From positions 309,012,834 through 309,076,833 of the forward strand of contig CM037877.1 of NCBI GenBank assembly GCA_021292165.1: a stretch of 64,000 bases of DNA. Direction: 5' to 3'. The notes under the pieces are model-generated. The model was given only the letters and a program-made list of their open reading frames with translations. It was not told where the DNA came from and did not search any database. The position numbers were made by a program, and so were the translations under genes. Origin of the DNA: Shinisaurus crocodilurus (lineage: Eukaryota > Chordata > Lepidosauria > Squamata > Shinisauridae). Shown here one piece after another: positions 32,666 through 43,262 of the stretch. Every line of letters starts with the position of its first letter. Positions within the stretch are counted from its first letter, which is position 1.

Positions 32666-32708
32666 AGGTTTGTATACTGTGGAGTGTGCACAGCACGAGA
32701 AGCTAAGC

Positions 32709-32783
32709 CAGTGTTCCGCTGGCTGGGGCATGCTGGGAGTTGTAGGCCAAAAACATCTGGGGACCCAAGGTTGGAGAACACTG
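32709..32783. mobile_element. hAT MITE family A, one arm deleted
   Basis: Only CAGTGTTC remains of the left arm, joined to the centre and a full right arm ending GGTTGGAGAACACTG. A perfect 8-bp duplication AGCTAAGC (32,701-32,708, 32,784-32,791) proves both ends are original. Confidence 0.92.
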
Positions 32784-32916
32784 AGCTAAGCACTTTCAAA
32801 TTTCTCAGTCACAAAAAAAAATCCACTTCCAAATTTCTCAAAAACAACCACCACCACCACCCAGGATCGGTCCCCAGCCTTGCTGGCTTGAGAACGGAAT
32901 CACACACTACCTTGTC

Positions 32917-33050
32917 CAACAGTGGTGAGGAATCTCGACTCTGGCCCTCTGAATGTTGTGGGACTCCAACTCTCATCAGCCCCAGCCAGCATGGCAATGT
33001 CAGGGATGATGGGAGTTGCAGGCCAACAAATATTTGGAGGGCCACAGTTG
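32917..33050. mobile_element. hAT-like MITE family C variant
   Basis: Imperfect palindrome: CTCTGGCCCTCTGAATGTTG, GGGACTCCAACTCTCATCAG, then TGATGGGAGTTGCAGGCCAA and TATTTGGAGGGCCACAG. No clear target duplication. Confidence 0.65.
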
Positions 33051-33107
33051 CACGGCATTCAACCCCTGATTCAATTCAACTCTTGGTCGGAGCTGCATCT
33101 TTTGCAT

Positions 33108-33236
33108 CAGCCTTCGCCAAGCTGGTGCCCTCCAGATGTGTTGGACTACAATTCCCAGCATCTCCAGCCGGCATAGCCATGCTGGCTGGGGATGCTGGGA
33201 GTTCTATTCCAACACATCTGGAGGGGGAGGAAGGCT
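33108..33236. mobile_element. hAT-like MITE family C
   Basis: Imperfect palindrome built on CCCTCCAGATGTGTTGGACT and ACAATTCCCAGCATCTCCAG, with complementary right arm (CTGGGGATGCTGGGAGTTCT, CCAACACATCTGGAGGG). Confidence 0.8.
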
Positions 33237-33239
33237 GTG

Positions 33240-34400
33240 ATATGTATCTGGTGTTGGCATTTGACAGTCTTCCCTAACTGTACAGTGTAGTAATTTTGAC
33301 ATGGCCCCTTAGGGGCAAAGCAGTTGCTCTGGTTTAGTTTCACTTGTGTTTCTGTGAGTAATTGTTAGTTATGCCCAGGCCCTGTGCATAACTCCAGTGA
33401 AGGTCTCTCTCCACCAGTCCTCCTCTACTGGGTTTTTGCTGAATTATTACAGCATCCTTCTGTTTTGTTTGTGAGCTGTCTGTTAGCTTTCAGACCACCA
33501 TGATCCACCTCAAGAAGACGCGTGTCAAGAGCTCCCAATTATTCTCTCTCTCAGTATTCCAGGCCCTGATTAACCCTCCATGTGCAAACAAATTGAACAG
33601 TGAACACACAAATTGGCCTACTGAATCAGACCAAGATCCATCTCGGCCAGCATTCACCCTCCCAACAGCAGCCAACCAGCTCACACACGGCAAATGAAAG
33701 CAACAGCCACCGTGATGCTTTGGCCACCAAAACTGGCACCTGAGAGGTACACTGCCTCTCCACAGGCAGGTCCCGTTTAGCTGGCACGGCTCACTTTTCT
33801 CCTTCATGGATCGGACAGCTGAGGGTCAGGAACGCCTGTGAGGTCTTTGTTCTCGCCAAGCTTGTTGTCTTGAGACTCCAAGAAGAGGCAACCCAACAAA
33901 GGCTCCCAACACTAGAAAGTGGAAAATGGGGCGGCGGCGGCAGCGGCATTATCACCACCTCCTGTTTTTTGGATGCTCCGGCCAATTGCACAACGGGAGG
34001 CCGGATTAGAATAACCCACGCTCCATCCCTTTGCAGTTCATTGTATGTAAATAAATGTGGCCCAGTTAAACACCAGCAAATTGTCTCGACTCTTTATTTT
34101 CCTCCTACGCTCGCAAAGTCTAGATGAACCTTCTGACAACAGCAGAACCCTCTTAGGCTCTTAAGTCTAGAATCCTTTGCTCAGAGAGTGAGTTTCCTAA
34201 GTTGCACCAGCAAAGTTCAATGGATCATTGTAAACTCAGGATGACCAGATCCTGAGCAATTTGCCTCAATTCACAAACATTGTCATTCATTTGTGGGTGC
34301 AAATGTTGCCCTTTAATTCCTTGCTTCACCATTGCCATAAACAACTGGAGGATGTTACACATCAGAAAGCCAATTCAAGGGAGTTTTCTCTCTATAGTAC
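33240..34400. other. Mostly unrecognised stretch
   Basis: 33,610-33,690 resembles the complement of the L3-like LINE 3' end (GGCCTACTGAATCAGACCAA). The remainder shows no known family or exon. Confidence 0.4.
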
Positions 34401-34457
34401 AAAGGAAGGAAGGAAGGAAGGAAGGAAAGAAAGAAAGAAAGAAAGAAAGAAAGAAAA
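34401..34457. repeat. (AAGG)n(AAAG)n microsatellite
   Basis: About six GGAA units followed by about seven GAAA units. Confidence 0.95.
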
Positions 34458-34837
34458 GGCTGGCAGGCCAACAGGCCAAGTCCATTCAAATCAAAAGGAC
34501 TTTTTGCTTGGATTTGGTTTGAATTAATTCACTGAACTCACATTTTAATCAGAGTCCCAAACATTGGCTTTAATTACTGTCGTTTCATTAGTTCAGGCTA
34601 AAATGAACTGGTTGAACTAATTGGCACTGAAGTCTGACTTTAATGAAATTGTGAACAAAGCAAATTAATCAAAGCTGAGCTTCTCACCCAAGTTTCTGAG
34701 AGGCGTGAATGAGAACTTAATATGGAGCCCTTTTTCTTTTCTTTTTTTACCCGATGCCATCCGGTGAATTGACTGACTGCTGAGAGAGAAACCCTGCCTG
34801 ACTGCTGAAGGAGAAATCCAACGACTGTGCCAGCTCG

Positions 34838-34893
34838 GGATAGTGGGAGTTGTAGTCCAACACATCTGGAGGGCACCAAGCTGGGGAAGGCCG
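34838..34893. mobile_element. hAT-like MITE family C, right arm
   Basis: GATAGTGGGAGTTGTAGTCC, AACACATCTGGAGGGCACCA and AGCTGGGGAAGG. Confidence 0.75.
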
Positions 34894-34899
34894 CCCTTT

Positions 34900-35508
34900 C
34901 TGAATTTCCCCGTAGGAAAGCTGCATGCAGAGTGTGTCGTTTGCCAGCATGGAGGTACGACCGCTGACGTAGCTTTTCGAACTTAAAGCCGGGGAAAGGT
35001 GACCTAGCGTTGTCTTTTCGCTTCAGGTGTGAAAGTGTCTATGGCCAGTGCCAGCACTGGATTTGCGAGAATGGACTGGTCCGATGGTGGGGGGTTATTT
35101 CAATTTCAACTGATTGTTCACAGTCAGTTACAGATTTGCAAGAGTGGTAGAATAATGACTTCTTTCTACTGTTTAGCCTTAAAAGCTTGGTCATAGTGTG
35201 TTTGCTTTTAGCATAAATTTCAGCATATTATCTGACTAAATGCAGGCATTAGCATTACTACTTTGGCTTTTGTGGGTTTACTTTCATCACATGGGCACAG
35301 GGAGTTGAGGAGCCTTCTTGAGGATTTATGGCCACCCCCAGCCCAGCCAAAACGCTCAAGTGGGCCAGACGGGTTTTGGGCTCTGGTCCCCTCCCTCTGC
35401 CTCCTGCCCTTCCCTGCCTCCTCGTTCAACGCTCTCCTTCGTGGCAATGGAAGCTGGACCTTTGGGCTTCTCCACCTCCCCTCTGGCCACTGGGCTGGCA
35501 GTTGTTTT
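34900..35508. other. Stretch without recognised genes
   Basis: No repeat family or exon recognised before the hAT element. Confidence 0.4.
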
Positions 35509-36207
35509 CAGGGATGTTGAAGAGTCCTTGGTCTCGAGTCACGAGTCGAGTCACGAGTCTTTGGACCCGAGTCTCGAGTCCGAGTCCGAGTTCTTGGTCC
35601 AAAATGGTGACTCACGAGTCACGAGTCCTGAGTCACTCCCAAAACTGACTCCACGAGTCCCTATTAAAATCAATGGGGTTTCCCCCCAGCAAAATAAGGC
35701 TACTTCAGATGTGTGACTTAAATAAATTCTAGGCACAAATGTGCCTTTTTATTTCAAAACTCTGCAACTGATTTTGGCAAGAACAGACCAGGCAGACAAA
35801 CCCAAAATAACCAGGCAGGCAGAGGAGGCAGGGAACCCCAAACAGGCAGGCAGAGGCAGCCAAACCCAAAATGTCTGACCCTAACCCAAACCCCCCACAA
35901 CAACACATCAATCAAAATAAATCTCAACACATCGTTGGGGCTGCGCTCCTGGTAGCTGTCCATAGTGGCCGAGCAGCGGCGCGCCTCGCTTCCATGCGCT
36001 CTTCGCCGGTGATCGCGCTCCTTCTGGCACAGCCAGAGAAGACTCGTCAACAGCCCAGGGATGTTGACGAGTCCTTGGTCTCGAGTCCCGAGTCGAGTCT
36101 CGAGTCCCATTAAAAATATTGGGACTCGAGTCGAGTCCGAGTCGAGTCAGAGGGGGGACTCAGTCCAACTCACGAGTCGAGTCCTCGAGTCCGAGTCCCC
36201 ATCCCTG
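35509..36207 (+). mobile_element. GACTCGAGTC-rich hAT element, copy 1 (699 bp)
   Basis: Terminal repeats CAGGGATG and CATCCCTG with a perfect 8-bp duplication GTTGTTTT (35,501-35,508, 36,208-36,215). Both arms (about 130 bp) consist of GAGTC/CGAGTC/ACGAGTC units forming GACTCGAGTC palindromes. The middle holds CCAGGCAGGCAGAGGAGGCA-type units and a CpG-rich stretch. A second left end (CAGGGATGTTGACGAG) starts at 36,056, so the element is a composite of a long and a 152-bp short form. No transposase. Confidence 0.95.
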
Positions 36208-36394
36208 GTTGTTTTTATCCCCTGGGCTCCGTATCCAGCTGGTCCCTGCCAGAGAATAGCAGGCCGGGTTTTCCTCCAGTTCTGTCTTCCCTGCAGACCC
36301 GCACACTGTATGTGCAGGTGCAGCCATGGCTGGCAAATTGGAGCAGGTTTCAGAGGCCTGCAGCAGGCCACTGAAGGGAGTCTGAGGCACCACA

Positions 36395-36550
36395 TCCATC
36401 CTCTGTTTGCAGTGAAAGTGCTGTTGCCTCCGTGCCCTGCTCCTGGGCTTCCCAGAGGCATCTAGCTGGCCACTGTGTGAAAGAGGACGCCAGAGTAGAT
36501 GGACCACCTGGGGCTGGTCCAGCACAGGTCACAGGCTCTTGTAACCTCCT
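36395..36550 (+). mobile_element. L3-like LINE extreme 3' end
   Basis: TGGGCTTCCCAGAGGCATCT, GGCCACTGTGTGAAAGAGGA and AGATGGACCACCTGGGGCTG. Confidence 0.6.
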
Positions 36551-36656
36551 TCCCCATTAGTCTTCCAGTGCTACGCACAAGGACAGTGTTTACCTTTGTT
36601 TTTGCACACTTCCAAAGCATACCTATGGGAGACTTGGAAGTTCAAGTGGATCTTGA

Positions 36657-36778
36657 ACTTTCAATTCTGCATCAATCCAGGAAGACAGCGTGGTTGGTCC
36701 GCACTCAAGTGTGAATTCAAACAGTGTTGAGTGTGGACCAAGCACGCTGTCTTCCTGGATTGATGCAGAATTGAAAGG
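36657..36778. repeat. Foldback hairpin, ~51-bp arms
   Basis: The left arm from CTTTCAATTCTGCATCAATC to GGTTGGTCCGCACTCAA pairs with the right arm (TTGAGTGTGGACCAAGCACG to GAATTGAAAG) with a few mismatches around an 18-nt loop. It is not a family-A, -C or Harbinger copy. No target duplication seen. Confidence 0.85.
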
Positions 36779-36784
36779 CAAGGT

Positions 36785-36885
36785 ACACCACGCTGGTGGA
36801 TCAGACCAAAGGCCCATCTAGTCCCGCATTCTGCTCCCAGTGTGGCCAACCATATGCCCAAATGGGAAGCTCACAGGCAGGACAG
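36785..36885 (-). mobile_element. L3-like LINE 3' end, minus strand
   Basis: TGGTGGATCAGACCAAAGGC and CCATCTAGTCCCGCATTCTG, then GTGTGGCCAACCATATGCCC. Complement of the family's last ~100 bp. Confidence 0.7.
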
Positions 36886-36892
36886 AAGAAGC

Positions 36893-36980
36893 ACAATCCT
36901 ATACAAGTGTGCTCAGAAGCCAGTACCGTTGAGTTCAATGGGGCTTACTCTCAGATAAGTGGGTACAGGATTGCAGGCTG
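36893..36980. mobile_element. Short Harbinger-like repeat (AATCCTATAC / GGATTGCAG ends)
   Basis: CACAATCCTATACAAGTGTG, GTTGAGTTCAATGGGGCTTA, CTCTCAGATAAGTGGGTACA and GGATTGCAGGCTG. This short inverted-ended repeat is related in its ends to the MITEs at 41,760 and 56,398, but with a different centre. A partial copy is at 41,327-41,400 and another at 56,570-56,642. Confidence 0.55.
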
Positions 36981-37079
36981 ACCAAGGGGTTGGATATCTA
37001 TGTAGGGATTCTGCCTTCCTTCATTTTTCAGCAGTAACATTTCACGGCAGAAGACCCCATGCCAGCAGAGGTAAGGGGC

Positions 37080-37759
37080 CAGGGCCGGATTAAGATAGGG
37101 GCTATTGGAGCTGCAGCCCCAGGCCCATAACAGAAAATAGGCCCACAATAGGGATGCGCGGCACGATTTGAGTTAGCTCTGATCGTTATCATTCAGCATA
37201 ATTAATGATTTTTTCAAGATTAGAAAGGTGTTCTAAGCACATCTGCATTACAGGCTTGAGGCAAGACCTAGCAAGAACTGTTGTTCTCAAATTAGCATTT
37301 CAGTAGCTTTTTGCATTTCAATCACTGTTACTACATTTCTTTGAAGCACATGGGGGGCTTGCTAGGGTCTGTAATATTCAGATTTAGAAGGGACCTCTCT
37401 TTCCAGCCTCGAGCAAAAGATCTTTCTGATTCGCAGCTCAATTGTTCAAATGCTAGTTTAACAAAAAAACAAAAACAAAAACGAAACAAAGCAACAAGAA
37501 CAACACAATTATTCTTGGTCAAGCAAAGCTTCCTGGCTTTTTGTTGTGGCTGCTTTTTCTTTTTTAATAAATAATTTGGGGGAAATTGGGAAGACCCTTA
37601 CTGGTGAGCTGCAGGAGTTTTTGAGTTTTGGCACTTTAATGGTAATTAAAATATTTAATTTGTTTTAATATAAAATTGCGTCTTCATTTTATTTATTTCC
37701 ATAAAAAGGCCCACCAAAATCCTCAGCACCAGGCCCATAATGCTCTTAATCCGGCCCTG
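37080..37759. mobile_element. Non-autonomous hAT element (CAGGGCCGGATTAAG ends)
   Basis: Terminal repeats CAGGGCCGGATTAAGA and TCTTAATCCGGCCCTG with a perfect 8-bp duplication TAAGGGGC (37,072-37,079, 37,760-37,767). The 680-bp interior is AT-rich and without a transposase frame. Inverted relative to the chimeric copy at 39,160. Confidence 0.94.
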
Positions 37760-37767
37760 TAAGGGGC

Positions 37768-39159
37768 AAGAGAGACATGAAGGGGGACAGGGGAAGAAAG
37801 GAGGTGGCAGATTCCTGGATGTTTTCTTCTGCTTTAGGGCTAGTAGCAGCAGCATCACGTCCTTTAGCTGACTTTTTCCTGCAGACTTTCAGAGAGTGAG
37901 AAAACAACTTACCGTAATCCACAATGGGCTAAACTCCGGCTTCTCGGGGATTGAAGGAAGTCTTCTTCTAGATAGATTAACTTTCTACAAACACCGTTGT
38001 GTTTGCCTTGGACAAGGTGGAACTGCATTTCGCAAACAATGCTGGCAAACTCTTTCTGCAGCTTCATGCCAGCCACAGTTAACAGATGTGCTCACCAGTG
38101 GCGGATTGGAAAGCGCATTTGCGGCCTGTTAGGTGTGTGGCAACCCAACAAAACGGGTGCCACCCTCTTACCCCAGGATAACAGGATGCACTTTTCAGCA
38201 GCACCCCAACGGGGAAACATGATGCACACGGACCCACACAAGCACACATGGGAAGGGAATCAGACCTCACCCTGCGAAGAAGGGTGAACAGGAAACGTTA
38301 TGTTCTTCCCCCATCTTTAGGGACTTTGTTTGAATGCATTGTTGGGAAATGTACACATACATTTACGAAGCATGTTTGTTTCATCTGGGGGGTTTCAAAA
38401 GCTCAGCAGGCAAAAACCAGCCCCATTCATCATGGGGCCTGACAGGAAGATGTATTTTCATTAGTAGAATCTGTAATGAACATATGGCATTAGGATTTCG
38501 ATCTTCCCTTCTGCAGATAATTACTGATTTGGGGAGCGGGGGGACAGAGAAGGAAGGAAACAGGCACATATGGAGTCTGCTGGGCTCAGTGCCGGCATAT
38601 AGAATAAATATCTCCAAATTACCGTAGCCCTGGAATGCTTTGTGAACATGTCGATTGGAAAGGGACGGGCGCAGAAATGCGTTGCGTGAATCTGCAGCTC
38701 TCTGTCTTCCTCACAGCTTAAGCTCTCAGTACCTCTCCTAGATCACAGTGAGTTTGCTTAACGTTTCTAACTGTAGAACTTCGCAAGTTTGGAAGTGTTT
38801 TTCACGCATCACTTTTGGGCCTCTCCTGTGCTGCTTCTGAGAATGTTTGATTATTGTTGATGCAAAGGGAAAATGAAAGGGAGGCATTTGTAATGCAAAT
38901 TCTCATTTTGGGCCACGTAGGTTTTCTATTCGTGTTCTAACCTGCGTTACCTCAATAATATTAATTAATTTATTATTATGAAAATTTCCATCCCATCTTT
39001 CCAAATTCACGCCCAAGTCAGCTGACAAAGATAATGACAATAAAAACATCATTTAAAAAAAATTACAAACCACAAAAGGAGAAGATAAAAACAGTTGATG
39101 GGGCCATATTGTTCCCCCTATGGCAGATAGAAGGGGTGAGACACAGAGTGTGGCTTGCT
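37768..39159. other. Repeat-poor stretch
   Basis: No exon recognised in about 1.4 kb. 38,440-38,640 and 38,860-38,990 are AT-rich and CpG-poor and could be regulatory or merely unique. Confidence 0.35.
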
Positions 39160-39812
39160 CAGGGCCGGATTAAGAGCATTATGGGCCTGGTGCTGAGGAG
39201 GGCGCAGAAACGCTGCGCTCCTCTTCACTGCCGCTGCGCCGCCCCCGCCAGGCCTCTCTGCCTCCGCCATGCCGCCCCCGCCAGGCCTCCGCCTCCCCAC
39301 CCTCCCTCCCGCCCGCCCGCCGCTGCCGCCGCCGCACCCTCCCGTCCCACTCGCCGCTGCGCCTCCCCCTGCCCTCCCGCTCGCCGCCGCCATCACCACC
39401 ACCCCCGCCCCCCCCGCCACCTACCTTCTCCGCGTTGTGTTGCTTCCGGAGCCCCGCCCGCGTTGTTTTGGTGGGAGGAACCAGGGCAACAGGGCTTAAA
39501 CAGCCCTGTTGCCATGGTTTCCCCGGCAAAAAACAGCACGGGGGTCCCGTCGCATCACTTCCTCCTCCGCGGCGGCGGTGGCGGTGGTGGCGGCGGCGGC
39601 AGCCGCCAGGGCGGGGGGAAGGTAGGTTGGTGGTGGCGGCGCAGGGTTTTTGTTTTTTTTTGCAGAGCAGGGCTGCTTTGGAGAGGGGGGGCCGCTAAAT
39701 ATTATTTCGCCTGGGGCGCCAAACTGCCCTGCACCGGTCCTGATTGTGGGCCTATTTTGGGGTACGGGCCTGGAGCTGCAGCTCCAATAGCCCCTATCTT
39801 AATCCGGCCCTG
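39160..39812. mobile_element. Chimeric hAT element (family B interior in CAGGGCCGGATTAAG ends)
   Basis: The outer ends match the 37,080 element and are flanked by a perfect 8-bp duplication GGCTTGCT (39,152-39,159, 39,813-39,820). From about 39,200 to 39,742 the inside is the GC-rich interior and right end of the 20,203 element (GGGCGCAGAAACGCTGCGCT through GCACCGGTCCTG). The left end of that element is lost at a GCTGA shared by both families. Confidence 0.92.
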
Positions 39813-40004
39813 GGCTTGCTGAAGGCCGGTGCAGTGAGTTCATGACAGACAAGATCTGAACTCAGCCCTTCCTGGTTCACAGCTCAGCATCTTAGCCAAT
39901 CAGGCGTATCCAGGAGCCAGAGCTGGCAGGCAAATCAACCACCTCCCGGGCCACGTCTTCAGAGCCCCCAAAAGACCAAGCTTAGATTCATATATGGTGA
40001 TTCT

Positions 40005-40140
40005 GAGGCGGTGACAAAAGGCCCCAGATTCAGTCCGCAACGTTCCCAGTTCAAAGGATTGGATAGCAAGTGATGGGAAAGACCTTTCTGTGCCTGAGAC
40101 CCTGGAGGGCTACTGCCAGTCAGAGCGGGCAGCACTGGAG
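40005..40140 (+). mobile_element. tRNA-derived SINE, decayed
   Basis: AGTGATGGGAAAGACCTTTC, GCCTGAGACCCTGGAGGGCT and TGCCAGTCAGAG match the family body. Confidence 0.65.
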
Positions 40141-40234
40141 TAGAGGATGGACAAATAGCCCGAAGCAGCCAATGTTGGCATTATGAGTTGCTTGCAACAG
40201 TTTCTCATGCATGCATCCCTTTTAATTTGCAAAG

Positions 40235-40505
40235 TGCTCTATGACGGATGGATTGCAGGCTTCTCCATGGCTATTGGCCATGTTAGCTAAATGAAGCCTC
40301 CATGTTCAGAGGCAGTTTATCTTAGAACCAGCTGTTGGGAACATCAATAGGGGGGGTTGTATTGCCTTCATTATTTATTATTATTATTACATTTATTATT
40401 ATTCATGCCCTGTTTGTGAGCTTCCCAAGGATCCCTGTCTGGCCACTGTTGGAAACAGGGTGCTAGACAAGATGGGCTCTGGGCCTGATCCAGTAATGCA
40501 ATTCT
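40235..40505 (+). mobile_element. L3-like LINE 3' end with (TTA)n insertion
   Basis: CATGGCTATTGGCCATGTTA, GTTCAGAGGCAGTTTATCTT, TTGTGAGCTTCCCAAGGATC and GGGTGCTAGACAAGATGGGC. A TTA/ATT run is at 40,370-40,400. Confidence 0.7.
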
Positions 40506-40695
40506 CGTGCATCCATCATGTCGCCCTTCCCATTCTTGAATGCTCAAGCCTTTGCAATGAATCCATGGTCAGCAGCCGGAACTGAGGTCCAAGCCCCGCT
40601 TCCCTAATTAGGGCAACACTTCCCTGGGGCAACTTTGATTTCTTGTGGATGAGAGATCGCTGGAGACATATGGCATTTTTTTTGTAATATTTGCC

Positions 40696-40696
<1 letters not shown>

Positions 40697-40736
<40 letters not shown>

Positions 40737-40812
40737 GCCAACACCTCAAGCCACTGGTACATGAGGGGAAGGAAGGAAGGAAGGAAGGAAGGAAGGAAGG
40801 AAGGAAGGAAGG
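40697..40812. repeat. (GAT)n and (GGAA)n microsatellites
   Basis: About 13 GAT units to 40,736, then about 11 GGAA units at 40,768-40,812. Confidence 0.95.
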
Positions 40813-40814
40813 GC

Positions 40815-41756
40815 AGGCAGCAGTAGAAGTGTTGATATGGGGAAGTAAGAAAAAGCAGAGAAAAAATAACCTCCGCAAAGGACATGGTTAGCCCCCACCC
40901 AAAACAAACTCCTGAACCGCCCGCCCACTCCCAAGATGAATCCAAATACCTGCCCTTTTACACTGCGCTAATTTGTATTCAGGTTCAAATATTATAATCC
41001 ACTGAAGGGAGATTAATTACTTTGTGCGGATGCTTTTTTCCCCTGTCTCTGGACTCTGCCAACAAGTAGCATAAACATGGAGTAGCTCCAGGAACAAAGA
41101 TCCATAGATTTTAAAGAAGGGAGAGATCACTGATGTCAACCCATTTAGCTCCAGGCAATTTAATTTCCTCTATTAGATCAAACCCATTCAATTGTATTTG
41201 GCCCCCTTACAATTGGACTGGCAGCCTTGACTTGGAGGCCAGTCGCAGAGGGGAGAAGCGAAGGACCCAAGACTCAAGTGACTTCCCCAAGATCACATGG
41301 GAAGGCCGCATCCTGACAAAGCATTGTGGCTGCAATCCTACCCACACACTTACTTGGAACTTATATCTCCAAGTCAACATGCACGCCTGCTTCTTTGAAC
41401 TCTCAGCAAAGCCTGTTAAATAATATAATAACGTTGGTTGAATGCCACATTGTGGAAATAAATACCCCAGCAGTTGGTACTCGACACTGGTTGTCTTGCA
41501 TGATGCATGCAGGCTGAATTTCTACAGAAAAAGTCCACTGCATATATTGGGTAGAGTTCAAAACATGGCTATGAGAACTGGCATTTGTTGTGCCACTTGT
41601 TGCTTTTATCTGTTTGTTTGTTCATAAGTTTATATACTAGCAGGTGTCCTGGGGTAGTCTGCAATAATAAACACCAAACAACACTAAAATAACAACCAAA
41701 GCAAAAAAATACAACAATGAAAGTATCGAAATATCAACAGCTGAGAACATGATCTA
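40815..41756. other. Repeat-poor stretch
   Basis: 40,955-41,030 (TTTGTATTCAGGTTCAAATA, GGGAGATTAATTACTTTGTG) has enhancer-like AT-rich texture. A short Harbinger-like fragment lies at 41,327-41,400. No exon recognised. Confidence 0.35.
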
Positions 41757-41759
41757 TTA

Positions 41760-41869
41760 GGGGGAAATCCTACGCAGGTTTAGACAGAAAAAAAAAGTCC
41801 TACAACTCCCAGCATTGAGTTGGGAGTCATAGGACTTTTTTCTGTCTAAACCCACATAGGATTGTGCTC
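41760..41869. mobile_element. Harbinger-like MITE
   Basis: Palindrome with GCAGGTTTAGACAGAAAAAA and TCCTACAACTCCCAGCATTG in the left arm and the complement in the right. Flanked by TTA and TAA. Confidence 0.75.
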
Positions 41870-41940
41870 TAACTTTCCGAGGCAAAAACAAAAACAGCAT
41901 CAAATAAAAGCAATAAAAACAATACCATTAAAATGGTACC

Positions 41941-42100
41941 TGGTACCGACCAAGGACTACCGAGGCTTTGATTTTGCTGCTGCTGCTGCAGCTTGACAGC
42001 TAAACCTTCGTCTCATCGGCAGGTTATTTCACACCAAGGTTTAGCTGTCAAGCAGCAGCAGTAGCAAAATCAAAGCCTTGGTAGTCCTTGGTCGGTACCA
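41941..42100. repeat. Foldback element, ~68-bp arms with CTG/CAG run
   Basis: TGGTACCGACCAAGGACTAC through CTTGACAGCTAAACCTT pairs with the right arm AAGGTTTAGCTGTCAAG through GTCCTTGGTCGGTACCA around a 24-nt loop. Each arm carries a short CTG or CAG tract. Flanking words GGTACC and AGTACC are only weakly alike. Confidence 0.85.
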
Positions 42101-42458
42101 GCAGTACCCATGGAGGGTGGGGGTTTTTGCTATAGAAATGCTCTTGTCCTGCTGGCAGGCATTTCACAGAGCGAGGTTGCCATGCGGGCTTGCCCGAGAA
42201 AGGAATTCAAGTCGAACAGGGGTCCTCACAGCAAGAGATGGCATCACTTCACTATTGATGCTGCACACGTGCGTGGGTTTTAAAAGACACGCACAGAGTG
42301 ACTCTGTGTGTGCTTGTTTGGTGCAATGTGAAACCTGCTTGGAAGGACCAGGACGCCATGAGCAATGGTAAAGGAGTGGCACGCTGCCGCCTGGGAACCC
42401 GGAGGTTGCATATGGCCATCATGACTAGTGGCTAGTGCTGTATCTCTCCCACTCCGTG

Positions 42459-42638
42459 AATTTCATAGATTTCATAGATTTCATAGATCTTAGAGTTGGA
42501 AGGAGCCTACAAGGCTATCGAGTCCAACCCCCTGCTCAATGCAGGAAACTAGAGGAGGGGTCTCCCATCCAAGTAACAACCAGGCCTGACCCTGCTTAGC
42601 TTTCCACGCTCAGACAAGCTGAGCCAGCGTAATCCCAT
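42459..42638 (-). mobile_element. SINE with 5S-derived head and CR1 tail, minus strand
   Basis: The same structure as at 19,970: complement of GGAAAGCTAAGCAGGGTCAG and TTACTTGGATGGGAGACC (5S internal promoter), then the CR1 tail with three TTTCATAGA units at 42,460-42,487. Confidence 0.82.
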
Positions 42639-42689
42639 TTCAAAGTCACCTTAGCCGATGGTCCCAGCTTGTGGCATCAGCTCGTTCAT

Positions 42690-43061
42690 TCATTCGTTAC
42701 ATTTCTATACTGCCCAATAGCCAACAACGACGCTCTCTGGGTGGTTTACAAAGATTTTTTTTAAAAAAAAACAAAAACCAAGATACAAAATACTAACATA
42801 ACATAAAGACCATTTACATACAAAAACATAAAACCATTTTAAACGATCCACAATAAATCCCAAGATCTGTTAAAAAAAAACCTTATCATATGCTGTCAAA
42901 TGCCTGGGAGTAGACAAAGGTCTTAGCCTGGCATTGAAAAGACGACAGTGTTGGTGCCAGATGGACCTCATTCAGGAGAGCATTCTGTAAGGGGGGGCAC
43001 CACCAAAAAGGCCCTCCCTCTTGCTGTCATCCTCCGAACCTGCCTCAGAGGAGGCACTTGG
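42690..43061 (-). mobile_element. L2-type LINE 3' end, minus strand
   Basis: Complement of the TGGGCAGTATAGAAATG tail words at about 42,700, then the C-terminal region (AAAAGGCCCTCCCTCTTGCT corresponds to the RAFS codons) up to a SINE insertion at 43,062. Confidence 0.7.
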
Positions 43062-43226
43062 AGGATTCATAGATTCATAGATCATAGAGTTGGAAGGGGC
43101 CTACAAGGCCATCGAGTTCAACCCCCTGCTCAATGCAGGAAACTAGAGGAGGGGTCTCCCATCCAAGTAATAACTAGGCCTGACCCTGCTTAGCTTTCCA
43201 CACTCAGACAAGCTGAGCCAGAGCGA
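43062..43226 (-). mobile_element. SINE with 5S-derived head and CR1 tail, minus strand
   Basis: Third copy. It begins ATTCATAGATTCATAGATCA and ends with the complement of the 5S-like AAGCTAAGCAGGGTCAGGCC. Confidence 0.82.
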
Positions 43227-43262
43227 ACCACAGGCCCGAGGAGGGCCTCAGCTGGTGACAGC

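Noticed and set aside
39034..39822. 262-codon frame
   Set aside because: It lies across the chimeric hAT element and its CCGCC-type repeats.
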